Assembly: GCA_963702955.1 (NCBI GenBank)
Contig: OY969774.1
Span: forward strand, 186,001 to 250,000
Direction: 5' to 3'
Origin: VRUE01 sp963702955
Lineage (GTDB): Bacteria; Actinomycetota; Thermoleophilia; Solirubrobacterales; 70-9
DNA length: 64,000 nucleotides
Positions 32,596-42,308 of the stretch are shown one piece after another. Position 1 is the first letter of the stretch; the number at the start of each line of letters is the position of its first letter. Under the pieces are notes generated by a model, which saw only the letters and a program-made list of their open reading frames with translations, made no database searches and had not been told where the DNA came from. The translations under genes were made by a program, and so were the position numbers.

Positions 32596-33350
32596 GCCTC
32601 GTCCTGCACCAGTTCCGCTACGACCAGAAGACCTTCTGGCGCAACCCGGCCTCGGTCTTCTTCACCGTCGCCTTCCCGGTGCTGCTGCTGGTCATCTTCG
32701 CCACCGTGTTCGGCGGTCAGACGGTCGAAGTCGACGGCGGGATCAAGACCACGACCTACTACGTGCCGGCGATCATCACCCTCTCGGTGATCTCGGCGAC
32801 GATGCAGTCGCTGGCGATGTCGCTGGTGATCGCCCGCGAGGACGGCCGGCTGAAGCGCGGCCGCGGCACGCCGATGCCGCCCTGGGTCTTCATCGCCGGG
32901 CGGATCGGCAACTCGATCGTCGTCGCCCTGCTGATGCTGGCGCTGCTGGCGGCGATCGGCCGGATCGCCTACGGCGTCGCGATCCCCTGGAGCCGCCTGC
33001 CGCAGATCGTCGCCGTCCTCGTCGTCGGCGCCGCCTCCTTCTGCTGCCTCGGCATCGCCCTCACCGCGGCGATCCCCAGCCAGGACGCCGCGGCGCCGAT
33101 CGTCAACGCGCTGCTGCTGCCGCTCTACTTCCTCTCCGGCGTCTTCATCCCCGACGACCAGCTCCCGAACGGCGTCATCCACTTCGCCGACGCCTTCCCG
33201 GTCCGCCACTTCTTCGAGGCCTTCTTCAACGCCTACGTGCCCGGGGGCGGCGGCCTGGAGTGGGGCAACCTCGCCGCGGTCGCCGCCTGGGGCGTGGTCG
33301 GTCTGCTGCTCGCTGTCCGCTACTTCCGCTGGACCCCGCGCACCGGTTGA
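32592..33350 (+). CDS. ABC-2 type transporter permease
   Basis: 252 residues with six hydrophobic segments and the ABC-2 pattern, including FFTVAFPVLLLVIFATVFGG and LLLPLYFLSGVFIPDDQLP, the DrrB/NodJ signature region. Forms the membrane half of the exporter with the upstream ATPase (ATGA overlap). Substrate unknown; candidates are lipids, drugs or a cell-wall precursor. Confidence 0.92.
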   Translation: MSLVLHQFRYDQKTFWRNPASVFFTVAFPVLLLVIFATVFGGQTVEVDGGIKTTTYYVPAIITLSVISATMQSLAMSLVIAREDGRLKRGRGTPMPPWVFIAGRIGNSIVVALLMLALLAAIGRIAYGVAIPWSRLPQIVAVLVVGAASFCCLGIALTAAIPSQDAAAPIVNALLLPLYFLSGVFIPDDQLPNGVIHFADAFPVRHFFEAFFNAYVPGGGGLEWGNLAAVAAWGVVGLLLAVRYFRWTPRTG

Positions 33351-33395
33351 GCCGCGCGACCCGGTCCGAGCGGCCCCTATAGCCTCCCGGCCCCG

Positions 33396-33755
33396 ATGTT
33401 GCACCACGTTCTCCTGGAGGTGTCCGACCTCGACCGGAGCGCCTCGTTCTACGACGCGCTGCTCGCGCCGCTGGGCTGGCGGCGCCACTTCGAGCAGGAC
33501 GCGACGATCGGCTGGGGCATCGCCAAGCCCGTCTTCTTCATCGCCGCCCACCACCCGGCCAAACCGGGCTTCGGCCTGCTCAGCTTCAGCGGGCTGGGGA
33601 TCGTCGCCGTCAAGGCCGCCTGGGAAGGCGGCGTCCGCACCGGCGGCACCGCCGTCGGCGAGCCCGGCGAGCGGCGCTCGCACGGCTCCGGCTCCTACTC
33701 GGCCTTCCTTCGCGACCCGGACGGGTACGAAATCGAGGTGACGGTCGGCGAGTGA
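33396..33755 (+). CDS. VOC/glyoxalase superfamily protein
   Basis: 119 residues, the length of a single glyoxalase/bleomycin-resistance domain. LHHVLLEVSDLDRSASFYDALLAPLGW opens it and FLRDPDGYEIEVTVGE closes it, giving the His and Glu metal-ligand positions of the fold. Members are isomerases, dioxygenases or binding proteins; no specific function can be assigned. Stands alone between the ABC exporter and gap. Confidence 0.85.
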   Translation: MLHHVLLEVSDLDRSASFYDALLAPLGWRRHFEQDATIGWGIAKPVFFIAAHHPAKPGFGLLSFSGLGIVAVKAAWEGGVRTGGTAVGEPGERRSHGSGSYSAFLRDPDGYEIEVTVGE

Positions 33756-33797
33756 GGGCTACCATCGGCTCAACACGACTGAGGAGGAACTGACTGC

Positions 33798-34796
<999 letters not shown>

Positions 34797-34816
34797 GCCG
34801 AGTCGACCCCGGACCC

Positions 34817-36004
34817 GTGAGCTTTCCCAAGGCAAGCGTCCGCGACGCCGACGTCGCGGGGAAGCGGGTGCTGGTCCGGGTCGACTTCAACGTCCCGCTG
34901 AGCGAAGGGCGGGTCGCCGACGACACGCGGATCAGGGCGGCGCTGCCGACGATCGAGCTGCTGCGCGAAAGCGGCGCGGAGGTGGCCCTGGTCTCCCACC
35001 TGGGGCGGCCGAAGGGCAAGGTCGTGCCGGAGCTGTCGATGCGCCCGGTCGGCCGGCGGCTGGCCGAGCTGCTCGGCGCGCCGGTCGAGCAGGCGCCGGC
35101 CGTGGTCGGCGCCGAGGTGGAGACGATGGTCGCCGGGATGGCGCCCGGCCGCGTCATGCTGCTGGAGAACGTCCGCTACGAGCCCGGCGAGACCGAGAAC
35201 GATCCGCAGCTGGCGGCCTCGCTGGCAGCGCTCGCCGACCTCTACGTCAACGACGCCTTCGGCGCCGCCCACCGCGCCCACGCCAGCACCGAGGGGGTCG
35301 CCCATCTGCTGCCCGGCTACGCCGGCCTGCTGCTGGAGCGCGAGGTGAGCGAGCTGACCGCCGTGGTCGAGTCGCCCGAGCGGCCGCTCGTCGTCGTCCT
35401 CGGCGGCGCCAAGGTTTCCGACAAGGTCGGCGTGATCGACCGCTTCCTCGAGGTCGCCGACCGGATCCTGATCGGCGGCGCGATGTGCTTCAGCTTCTTC
35501 CGCGCGCAGGGGATAGCGACCGGCGACTCGCTGGTCGAGGAGGAGGGCGTGAAGCCGGCCGAGGAGGCCCTGCGCAAGGCCGAGTCCTCCGCCTGCGAGC
35601 TGATGCTGCCGGTCAACCTGGTGCTCGGGAGGAGCTTCGACGCGGCGACCGAGCGGCGCGGGGGCGACGGGGTCGAGGTGCCCGACGGCTGGATGGGCCT
35701 CGACGTCGGCCCGCGCACCGCCGCCGCCTACGCCGAGGCGATCGCCGCCGCCGGCACGGTGCTCTGGAACGGTCCGATGGGCGCCTTCGAGCTGGAGCAG
35801 TTTGCCGCCGGCACCCGCACGGTCGCCGAGGCGGTCGCGGCGGCGCCGGGGACGACGGTGGTCGGCGGCGGCGACTCGGTCGCCGCCCTGCACGAGTTCG
35901 GGCTTGCTGAGAAGGTGGACTGGGTCTCGACCGGAGGAGGGGCGTCGTTGGAGCTGCTGGAGGGGAAGAAGCTGCCGGGCGTGGAGGCTCTGAGAGATGC
36001 CTGA
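34817..36004 (+). CDS. pgk: Phosphoglycerate kinase
   Basis: 395 residues. VLVRVDFNVPLSEGRVADDTR, ALVSHLGRPKGK and the nucleotide-binding VVGGGDSVAALHEFG mark the two PGK domains. GTG 34817, 20 nt after the gap stop, is chosen; the frame is open further upstream only as a shadow of gap. It overlaps tpiA by 8 nt, so both are coupled. Confidence 0.96.
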   Translation: MSFPKASVRDADVAGKRVLVRVDFNVPLSEGRVADDTRIRAALPTIELLRESGAEVALVSHLGRPKGKVVPELSMRPVGRRLAELLGAPVEQAPAVVGAEVETMVAGMAPGRVMLLENVRYEPGETENDPQLAASLAALADLYVNDAFGAAHRAHASTEGVAHLLPGYAGLLLEREVSELTAVVESPERPLVVVLGGAKVSDKVGVIDRFLEVADRILIGGAMCFSFFRAQGIATGDSLVEEEGVKPAEEALRKAESSACELMLPVNLVLGRSFDAATERRGGDGVEVPDGWMGLDVGPRTAAAYAEAIAAAGTVLWNGPMGAFELEQFAAGTRTVAEAVAAAPGTTVVGGGDSVAALHEFGLAEKVDWVSTGGGASLELLEGKKLPGVEALRDA

Positions 36005-36746
36005 GCGCACGCCGTACATCGCCGCCAACTGGAAGATGAACAAGACGGTCGCCGAGGCGGCCGAGTTCGTCGACGCGCTGCTGCCGCGGATCGCCGCGAC
36101 CCAGCACGACGTCGTCATCTGCCCGCCGTTCACGGCGCTGACGGCGGTGGTGGAGCGCCGCTACGGCACCGCGGTCAAGGTCGCCGCGCAGAACATGCAC
36201 GAGGAGGGCGCGGGCGCCTTCACCGGCGAGGTCTCGGCGCCGATGCTGGTCGAGCTCGATGTCGAGGCGGTCGTGCTCGGCCACTCCGAGCGCCGCCGGC
36301 ACTTCAACGAGACCGACGAGGCGCTGGCCCGCAAGCTGCCGGCCGCGCTGGCGGCCGGCCTGGAGCCGATCCTCTGCGTCGGCGAGAGCGAGGAGGCGCG
36401 CGACGCGGGGCAGACCGAGGCCGTGCTGGAGCGCCGGCTGCAGGCCGACCTGGCCGCGGTCGAGCCGGCCGAGCTGTCACGGGTCGTCGTCGCCTACGAG
36501 CCGATCTGGGCGATCGGCACCGGCCGCACCGCCAGCCCCGAGCAGGCTCAGGAAGCGTGCGCCTTCATCCGCGACGTGCTGCGCGAGCGCGGCGGCGAAG
36601 CCGACGCGGTGCGGATCCTCTACGGCGGCTCGGTCAAGCCGGCCAACGCTGCCGAGCTGATGGCCCTGCCGGACGTCAACGGGGCGCTGGTCGGCGGCGC
36701 CAGCCTCGATCCCGAGGACTTCGCCGCGATAGTCGAGGCCGCATAG
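35997..36746 (+). CDS. tpiA: Triosephosphate isomerase
   Basis: 249 residues, TIM barrel. Substrate loop AANWKMNKTVAEA, electrophilic His in LGHSERRRHF, catalytic Glu in VVAYEPIWAIGTGRTA and phosphate loop LYGGSVKPANAAEL. Starts within the end of pgk and is followed 2 nt after its stop by gpmI. Confidence 0.97.
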   Translation: MPERTPYIAANWKMNKTVAEAAEFVDALLPRIAATQHDVVICPPFTALTAVVERRYGTAVKVAAQNMHEEGAGAFTGEVSAPMLVELDVEAVVLGHSERRRHFNETDEALARKLPAALAAGLEPILCVGESEEARDAGQTEAVLERRLQADLAAVEPAELSRVVVAYEPIWAIGTGRTASPEQAQEACAFIRDVLRERGGEADAVRILYGGSVKPANAAELMALPDVNGALVGGASLDPEDFAAIVEAA

Positions 36747-36748
36747 GG

Positions 36749-38269
36749 ATGGCCGACCTGCCGGTCCCCTCGCTGGCGCTGGTCATTCTCGACGGCTGGG
36801 GACTGGCCGAGCCGGGTCCCGGCAACGCGATCTCCCTGGCCGAGACGCCGGTCTTCGACCGCCTCTGGAGCAGCTGCCCGCACACGCAGCTCTCGGCCCA
36901 GGGCCGCGACGTCGGCCTGCCCGACGGGCAGATGGGCAACTCCGAGGTCGGCCACCTCAACCTCGGCGCCGGCGCGGTCGTCAAGCAGGACCTGGCGCGG
37001 ATCGACGACGCGATCGCCGACGGCAGCTTCTTCGAGAACGAGGCGCTGCTCGCCGCCTGCGATCGCGCCCGGCGCAGCCCACGTGGCCGCCTGCACCTGC
37101 TCGGCCTGGTCTCCGACGGCGGCGTCCATTCCGGCTGGGAGCACATCGAGGCGACGATCGAGCTGGCCTCCCACGAGGGGGTGCCCGACGTCGTCTTCCA
37201 CGCGATCACCGACGGCCGCGACACGCTGCCGCACGGCGGCCGCGGCTACCTGGCCGAGCTCGAGCGCTGGCTGCGCCAGGCCGGGCGGATCGCCACCGTC
37301 GGCGGCCGCTACTACGCGATGGACCGCGACACCCGCTGGGAGCGGACCAAGCTCGCCTACGACGCGATCGTCCACGCCCGCGGCCAGCACGCGGCCGACG
37401 CCGCCGCGGCGATCGAGGCCTCCTATGAGCGCGAGGAGACCGACGAGTTCGTCAAGCCGACGGTGATCGGCGACTACGACGGCGCCGCCGAGGGCGACGT
37501 CGCGATCTTCGTCAACTTCCGCCCCGACCGCGCCCGGCAGATGACCCGCGCCCTGGCCGAGCCGGGCTTCGACGAGTTCCCGCGCGCCGGCGGACCGGTG
37601 CTCGACCTGACGACGATGACCGCCTACCGCAAGGGCTGGCCCTACCCTGTCGCCTTTCCGGAGGCGCGCCCGGAGACGACGCTCGCCGAGGTCGTCTCCG
37701 AGGCCGGCGGGCGCCAGCTGCACGTCGCCGAGACCGAGAAGTACGCCCACGTCACCTACTTCTTCAACGGCGGGCGCGAGGAGGAGTGGGAGGGGGAGGA
37801 GCACTTCCTGGTCAACTCCGCCCGCGACGTGCCGACCTACGACTTCAAGCCGGAGATGAGCGCCCGCGCCGCCGCCGAGACCTTCGTCTCGCACTGGTCC
37901 GAAGGCGACTACCGCTTCGGGATCATCAACTTCGCCAACCCGGACATGGTCGGCCACACCGGGGTGATCCCGGCGGCGGTGAAGGCGGTCGAGGAGGCGG
38001 ACCGCTGCCTCGGCGAGGTGATCGCCGCGGTCGAGCGCGCGGGCGGCGCCTGCATCGTCACCGCCGACCACGGCAACTGCGACCACATGCTCGAGCCCGA
38101 CGGCTCGCCCAACACCGCCCACTCGCTCAACCCGGTGCCGCTGATCGTCACGGTCAACGGAGTCGAGCTGCGCGACCACGGCATCCTCGCCGACGTGGCC
38201 CCGACCGCGCTCGAGCTTCTGGGGATCCCTCAGCCGAGTGCCATGACCGGCCGCTCGCTGATCGCCTAG
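36749..38269 (+). CDS. gpmI: 2,3-bisphosphoglycerate-independent phosphoglycerate mutase
   Basis: 506 residues, alkaline-phosphatase superfamily. ALVILDGWGLAEPGPGNA, the phosphoserine motif QMGNSEVGHLNLGAG, HAITDGRDTLPHGG and the C-terminal metal motif VTADHGNCDHMLEPDG are intact. The gene starts 2 nt after tpiA. A hairpin directly follows its stop (38271-38316), so the glycolytic transcript probably ends here. Confidence 0.97.
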   Translation: MADLPVPSLALVILDGWGLAEPGPGNAISLAETPVFDRLWSSCPHTQLSAQGRDVGLPDGQMGNSEVGHLNLGAGAVVKQDLARIDDAIADGSFFENEALLAACDRARRSPRGRLHLLGLVSDGGVHSGWEHIEATIELASHEGVPDVVFHAITDGRDTLPHGGRGYLAELERWLRQAGRIATVGGRYYAMDRDTRWERTKLAYDAIVHARGQHAADAAAAIEASYEREETDEFVKPTVIGDYDGAAEGDVAIFVNFRPDRARQMTRALAEPGFDEFPRAGGPVLDLTTMTAYRKGWPYPVAFPEARPETTLAEVVSEAGGRQLHVAETEKYAHVTYFFNGGREEEWEGEEHFLVNSARDVPTYDFKPEMSARAAAETFVSHWSEGDYRFGIINFANPDMVGHTGVIPAAVKAVEEADRCLGEVIAAVERAGGACIVTADHGNCDHMLEPDGSPNTAHSLNPVPLIVTVNGVELRDHGILADVAPTALELLGIPQPSAMTGRSLIA

Positions 38270-38270
38270 C

Positions 38271-38316
38271 CGAGTGGCGAATTTTCACCCCTATAGGGTC
38301 ATCAATTCGCCACTCG
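38271..38316. terminator. Hairpin between gpmI and tgt
   Basis: Arms CGAGTGGCGAATT (38271-38283) and AATTCGCCACTCG (38304-38316) pair perfectly; the 20-nt interior holds a smaller ACCC-CTATA-GGGT repeat. It begins 1 nt after the gpmI stop and ends 6 nt before the tgt start. It could terminate gpmI transcription or, being so close, affect access to the tgt start codon. Confidence 0.6.
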
Positions 38317-38322
38317 AGCGAT

Positions 38323-39528
38323 ATGAGGGTTGAGCCGGAGAGGCTGAGCTTCGAGATCGGGGCCCGGGACGGAGCGGCTCGCGCCGGGGTCCTGCACACC
38401 GCCCACGGACCCGTCGATACGCCGGCGTTCATTCCACTGGCCACCAAGGCGACCGTGCGGGGGTTGGACTCGCATGAGGTGGCCGACATCGGCTACGAGA
38501 TGGTGCTGGGGAACACCTACCACCTGTTCGTCTCGCCGGGGCCGGATCGGATCGCGGCTGCGGGGGGATTGCACCGGTTCATGGGCTGGGAGCGGGCGCT
38601 GATCACCGACTCGGGCGGGTTCCAGGTCTTCTCGCTTGCCCACGGCGGCGTCGCCGACGAGGTGAAGGGCAAGGGGCGGCCCGGCGGCGACCACGGCTCG
38701 GTCGTCTCGATCGACGAGGAGGGGGTGCGCTTCCGCTCCTACACGGACGGGCGCGAATTGTTCATCTCACCCGAGGTCTCGATGGAGGTGCAGGCCAAGC
38801 TCGGCTCCGACATCGCCCTGGTCTTCGACGAGTGCACGCCGTACCACGCCGACCGCGACTACACCGCCCGCTCGATGCAGCGCACGCACCGCTGGCTCGA
38901 CCGCTGCCTGGCGTGGCACGGGGAGAACGGGCCCGAGCGCCAGGCGGTGTTCGGGATCGTCCAGGGCGGCGTCCACGAGGACCTGCGGCGGGAGTCCGCC
39001 GAGGCGATCTCCGCGGCCGGCGTAGACGGGATCGCGATCGGCGGCACGCTCGGCCGCGACAAGGAGGAGATGCGCGGCGTGCTCGAGCTGACCGCGCCGC
39101 TGCTGCCGGAGGAGGCCCCGAAGCACCTGCTCGGCATCGGCGACGTAGACGACCTCCTGGCCGGCATAGCCCTCGGCCTGGACATATTCGACTGCGCGAT
39201 CCCGACCCGCCTGGCCCGCCACGGCACCGCCCTCGTTCCGGACCCGAAGAACCGCTTCCGCCTAGACCTCCGCAAGAGCGGCCACGAAGGCGACCGCAAC
39301 CCGATAGCCGCCGGCTGCCCCTGCCCGGCCTGCCAACACCACGACCGCGACTACCTCAGCTACCTCTCAAGAGCAGAAGAGCTGACGGCCGTCCGCCTCC
39401 TATGTCTCCACAACCTCACGTACCTACACCAGCTCGTGACCCATGCAAGGAGAGCAATAAAGGCCGGAACCCTAACCAGCTATTCCACCAGCATCATGGA
39501 AGGCAAAGCACCCTGGACGTTCGAGTGA
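38323..39528 (+). CDS. tgt: tRNA-guanine(34) transglycosylase
   Basis: 401 residues. Exchanges guanine-34 for the queuosine precursor preQ1. LGNTYHLFVSPGPDRI, ITDSGGFQVFSLAHGG (catalytic/base-recognition Asp), FGIVQGGVHEDLR, the second Asp in LGLDIFDCAIPTRLARHG, and the zinc site GCPCPACQ plus His in LCLHNLTYLHQL. ATG 38323 follows the hairpin. The last ~60 codons use more A/T-ending codons than the rest. Its stop lies inside a long nested palindrome. Confidence 0.95.
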   Translation: MRVEPERLSFEIGARDGAARAGVLHTAHGPVDTPAFIPLATKATVRGLDSHEVADIGYEMVLGNTYHLFVSPGPDRIAAAGGLHRFMGWERALITDSGGFQVFSLAHGGVADEVKGKGRPGGDHGSVVSIDEEGVRFRSYTDGRELFISPEVSMEVQAKLGSDIALVFDECTPYHADRDYTARSMQRTHRWLDRCLAWHGENGPERQAVFGIVQGGVHEDLRRESAEAISAAGVDGIAIGGTLGRDKEEMRGVLELTAPLLPEEAPKHLLGIGDVDDLLAGIALGLDIFDCAIPTRLARHGTALVPDPKNRFRLDLRKSGHEGDRNPIAAGCPCPACQHHDRDYLSYLSRAEELTAVRLLCLHNLTYLHQLVTHARRAIKAGTLTSYSTSIMEGKAPWTFE

Positions 39529-39639
39529 GGGAGTCGGGTACCCCTCCGAACGGCTTGTACTTTTTCCGAAGAGCCGCCCGCGGACAGCCCCTACCTGTTT
39601 TCGGAAAAAGTTGAGAGAGGAGGGGTACCCGACTCCCTC
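39527..39639. terminator. 113-nt nested palindrome between tgt and the kinase gene
   Basis: Outer arms of 21 nt (39527-39547 and 39619-39639) are perfect complements and include the last bases of the tgt stop. Inside them, 12-nt arms ACTTTTTCCGAA (39559-39570) and TTCGGAAAAAGT (39600-39611) also pair. The remaining loop is 29 nt. It lies between convergent genes 12 nt from the kinase stop, so a bidirectional terminator is likely; its size and nesting also fit a small non-coding repeat element. Confidence 0.65.
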
Positions 39640-39650
39640 CACCCCCACAA

Positions 39651-40883
39651 CTATTCAGTGTTCTTTTTCACCAGTTCCTTAACTTCTTCCACAACCTTGT
39701 CCACCGTATCCCCAGCCACTTCAGACGCATGCACCCCGGTCGCCTTGTCGGTAGCCAGGATCACCGCGGTTGCGACCGCGCCGGCGATCAGGACCAGGGC
39801 GACGACGGCGAGCATGAAGCGGGCGAAGCGGGAGAAGACCCCGCGCTTCGGCGGCGCGCTCGGTGCCACCGGGGCCGGCGCGGGCGGCGGCTGCGGAGCG
39901 CGGGCGACCGGGCGCAGGCTCGGCGAGGCCGGGCGCAGCTCGGTCCGCTCGGTCCGCTCGGTCCGATCCAGACGGCGGGTCGCCGTCTCCCCGCCCAGCA
40001 CCTGGGTCGGCGTCGCGCCCTCTTCGAGCGGCAGGGTCACGTCCTCGCCGTGCAGGCCCCGCTGCAGGCCGCCGGCCAGCTCGTCGGCGCTCGCGTAGCG
40101 GCGCGAGGTGTCGCCTTCCAGCGCCCGCAGCACGGCCCCGCCGAGGGTCTCGGGAACCTCGCTGTTGTAGGTGCTGGGGGGCAGCGGGCGCTCGTTCTGC
40201 TGGCGCACCGCCAGCTCCGCCAGGCTCGAGCCCTCGTACGGCAGCCGTCCGGTGAGGAACTGGTAGAGGACGACGCCGAGCGCGTAGACGTCGGTCGCCG
40301 GGGTGGCCTCCTCGCCGCGCACCTGCTCGGGCGCCAGGTAGGCGGCGGTGCCGACCACCGAGCCGACCTGGGTGATGCGGGTCTGTTCGATTGCCCGCGC
40401 GATCCCGAAGTCGGTCAGCTTCACCGTCATCGGCCCGCCGCCGACAGGGCCGCCGACGACCATCAGATTGCCGGGCTTGACGTCGCGGTGGATGATCCCG
40501 CGCCGGTGCGCGTAGTCGAGCCCGGCGCAGGCCTGGATCCCGGCCTCCGCCGCCGTCGCCGGGTCGAGCGGACCCTGCTTTTGCAGGATCTGCGCCCCGG
40601 AGCGTCCCTCGACGTACTCCATGACGATGTAGTGGCGTTCTGCGTCGACGCCGGTGTCATAGACCTGGACGATGTTCGGGTGGATCAGCTTGGCGACCGC
40701 CAGCGCCTCGCGGCGGAAGCGGGCGACGAAGCGCTCGTCGTCGGAGAGGTGCTCGGCGAGGATCTTCACCGCGACGGTGCGCTCGAGGATCAGGTCGGTC
40801 GCCCGGTAGACGTTCGACATCCCGCCGGAGCCGAGCCGGTCTCCGAGCTCGTAGCGGCCGGAGAGGATTCCCGCCTCCGTCAT
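39651..40883 (-). CDS. Membrane Ser/Thr protein kinase (PknB-like)
   Basis: 410 residues. Complete Hanks kinase domain (about 10-275): RLGSGGMSNVYRATD, Lys of VAVKILAEHL, HRDVKPGNLMVVGG, LTDFGIARAIEQ and APEQVRGE. A Thr/Arg- and Pro-rich juxtamembrane segment follows, one transmembrane helix (~350-372) and a short charged extracytoplasmic tail of ~35 residues without PASTA repeats. The gene overlaps the upstream lipoprotein gene by 4 nt, suggesting that the lipoprotein works with the kinase, perhaps as an external sensor (inference). Confidence 0.93.
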   Translation of the reverse strand: MTEAGILSGRYELGDRLGSGGMSNVYRATDLILERTVAVKILAEHLSDDERFVARFRREALAVAKLIHPNIVQVYDTGVDAERHYIVMEYVEGRSGAQILQKQGPLDPATAAEAGIQACAGLDYAHRRGIIHRDVKPGNLMVVGGPVGGGPMTVKLTDFGIARAIEQTRITQVGSVVGTAAYLAPEQVRGEEATPATDVYALGVVLYQFLTGRLPYEGSSLAELAVRQQNERPLPPSTYNSEVPETLGGAVLRALEGDTSRRYASADELAGGLQRGLHGEDVTLPLEEGATPTQVLGGETATRRLDRTERTERTELRPASPSLRPVARAPQPPPAPAPVAPSAPPKRGVFSRFARFMLAVVALVLIAGAVATAVILATDKATGVHASEVAGDTVDKVVEEVKELVKKNTE

Positions 40884-41470
40884 CTGCCTTCACCCGCCGG
40901 TTCCCCGGGGCTGACGCCGCCGGAGGGGCTCACTTCGGGGGGAGCTTCTTCGCTGCCTTCTTCGGGCGGGACGTTTCCGTTTTCGGGGCCCTTGCCTTCG
41001 CTATGCGCGGGTGGCGTCTTCGGGCCTTCGGGCGCGGCCGGCACTTCCTTTTCCTGCTTCTGCGACTTTTCGAATTCCTTCGCTTCCTTTTCTTCGGCCT
41101 TCGCCGCGCGTTCTTCGCTGCTTTCGTTTTCCGCCGGCACTTCGGCGGGGGCGATCGCTTCGAGGTTCGCTTCTTCGCAGCCGGCGATCACTTCGTTCAA
41201 CCTTTCCGCTCCGCCCTGCAATGCCTGCTTCAGCTTGCGGTCGACCCCGTTCAGTTCTTCGATCTGTTCGCTCACCTGCCCGGCGGCGCTTTCGGCGCCG
41301 AGGCAGTCGCCTTCGTCGGCCAGCTGCTTGACCGTTTCGAGGTTGGCGGTGATCTCGCGCGCCGTCTGCCCCGGCAGCAGCTTCGCGTCTTCGCCGCCGC
41401 AGGCGACGAGGGCGACCGCGGCGGCGGCGCCGAGCCCGAGGGCGAGCAGCGATGCGGGCAGGCGTGGCAT
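40880..41470 (-). CDS. Lipoprotein with acidic, low-complexity tail
   Basis: 196 residues from ATG 41470, chosen because TAGACT ends exactly 7 nt upstream (leaderless); a TTG at 41488 would lie across that hexamer. Signal peptide with lipobox ALVAC. The mature protein has a helical region (about 30-95; ITANLETVKQLADEGDCLG, SEQIEELNG) and a tail rich in Glu, Lys and Pro. Two further cysteines might form a disulfide. Translationally coupled to the kinase. I do not recognise the family. Glu is encoded almost always by GAA. Confidence 0.75.
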   Translation of the reverse strand: MPRLPASLLALGLGAAAAVALVACGGEDAKLLPGQTAREITANLETVKQLADEGDCLGAESAAGQVSEQIEELNGVDRKLKQALQGGAERLNEVIAGCEEANLEAIAPAEVPAENESSEERAAKAEEKEAKEFEKSQKQEKEVPAAPEGPKTPPAHSEGKGPENGNVPPEEGSEEAPPEVSPSGGVSPGEPAGEGR

Positions 41471-41524
41471 CCGGCCGAGTCTAGACAACGGCCTTAAGGC
41501 TGGATTTTGCCTGCAAGCCAGGCG

Positions 41525-42262
41525 TCATTGGCCGCTCTGGAGACGCTCGGCGAGGCGTCGCGGCAGGCCGGCGGCGACGATCGAGGCGGCGGCGCGGTCG
41601 ATGTCGTAGTCGACCCGGTGGAAGCGCGCCGTCTCCGCCTCGGTGTCGATCTCGAGCCAGGCCGCGCGGGGGTCGCCGTCGCGCGGCTGGCCGACACTGC
41701 CCGGGTTGATCAGCCAGCGTCCCTCCTCCAGCTGCAGGAGGGCGTCGTCGCTTGCCTGGGCGCCGCGCACCTCGCCCCGTTCGCCCGTCGCGCGAACGAA
41801 GAAGAGGGAGACGTGCGAGTGGCCGATCAGCGCGATCCGCTCGGGCTGGACGTCGAGGCAGGCGTCGGCCTGCTCGGCCGAGAGCACGTACTCCCAGATC
41901 GGGTCGCGGGGCGAGGCATGGAAGAGGCCGATCCCCTGCCGCCGTCCGGCCGGTTCCAGCTCGCGCAGCATCTCCAGGGTGCGCTCGGCGACGTTCTCGC
42001 GCGTCCAGGCGACGGCCTCGGCGGCGGCCTCGGAGAAGGCGCCGACGTCGAGGCCCCCCAGCACCGCGAGGTCGTGGTTGCCGACCAAGCAGAGGGAGCA
42101 GCGCTCGCGCACCAGATCGGCGCACTCGTCCGGCTCGGCGCCGTAGCCGAGCACGTCGCCGAGGCACCAGACCTCCTCGGCGCCGGCGGCGTCGATTGCC
42201 CCGAGGACGGCCTCGAGCGCGGGCAGGTTGGCGTGGATGTCGGTGATCGCGGCGACGCGCAC
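41525..42262 (-). CDS. YfcE/MJ0936-type metallophosphoesterase
   Basis: 245 residues, calcineurin-like phosphodiesterase. Metal motifs in order: AAITDIHANLPALEAVL, WCLGDVLGYG, LVGNHDLAVLGG, FHASPRDP and IGHSHVSLFF, ending LINPGSVGQPRDGDPRAAW. GTG 42262 is chosen: TACGCT ends 7 nt upstream. Divergent from argS, whose own -10 (TACGAT) lies in the same 46-bp gap. Substrates of the family range from cyclic nucleotides to phosphodiesters. Confidence 0.88.
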   Translation of the reverse strand: MRVAAITDIHANLPALEAVLGAIDAAGAEEVWCLGDVLGYGAEPDECADLVRERCSLCLVGNHDLAVLGGLDVGAFSEAAAEAVAWTRENVAERTLEMLRELEPAGRRQGIGLFHASPRDPIWEYVLSAEQADACLDVQPERIALIGHSHVSLFFVRATGERGEVRGAQASDDALLQLEEGRWLINPGSVGQPRDGDPRAAWLEIDTEAETARFHRVDYDIDRAAASIVAAGLPRRLAERLQSGQ

Positions 42263-42308
42263 GGCGGCCAGCGTACCCCGGCACGGTTGCGGTCCATACG
42301 ATGGGACC

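Noticed and set aside
31735..33350. ABC transporter as CcmAB of the cytochrome c maturation system
   Set aside because: The ATPase has the C-terminal extension of drug/lipid exporters and the permease the DrrB-like pattern; it is distant from the ccm genes.
39527..39639. Nested palindrome as the end of an insertion sequence
   Set aside because: No transposase, no target duplication and no second copy in the window; kept as terminator or small repeat.
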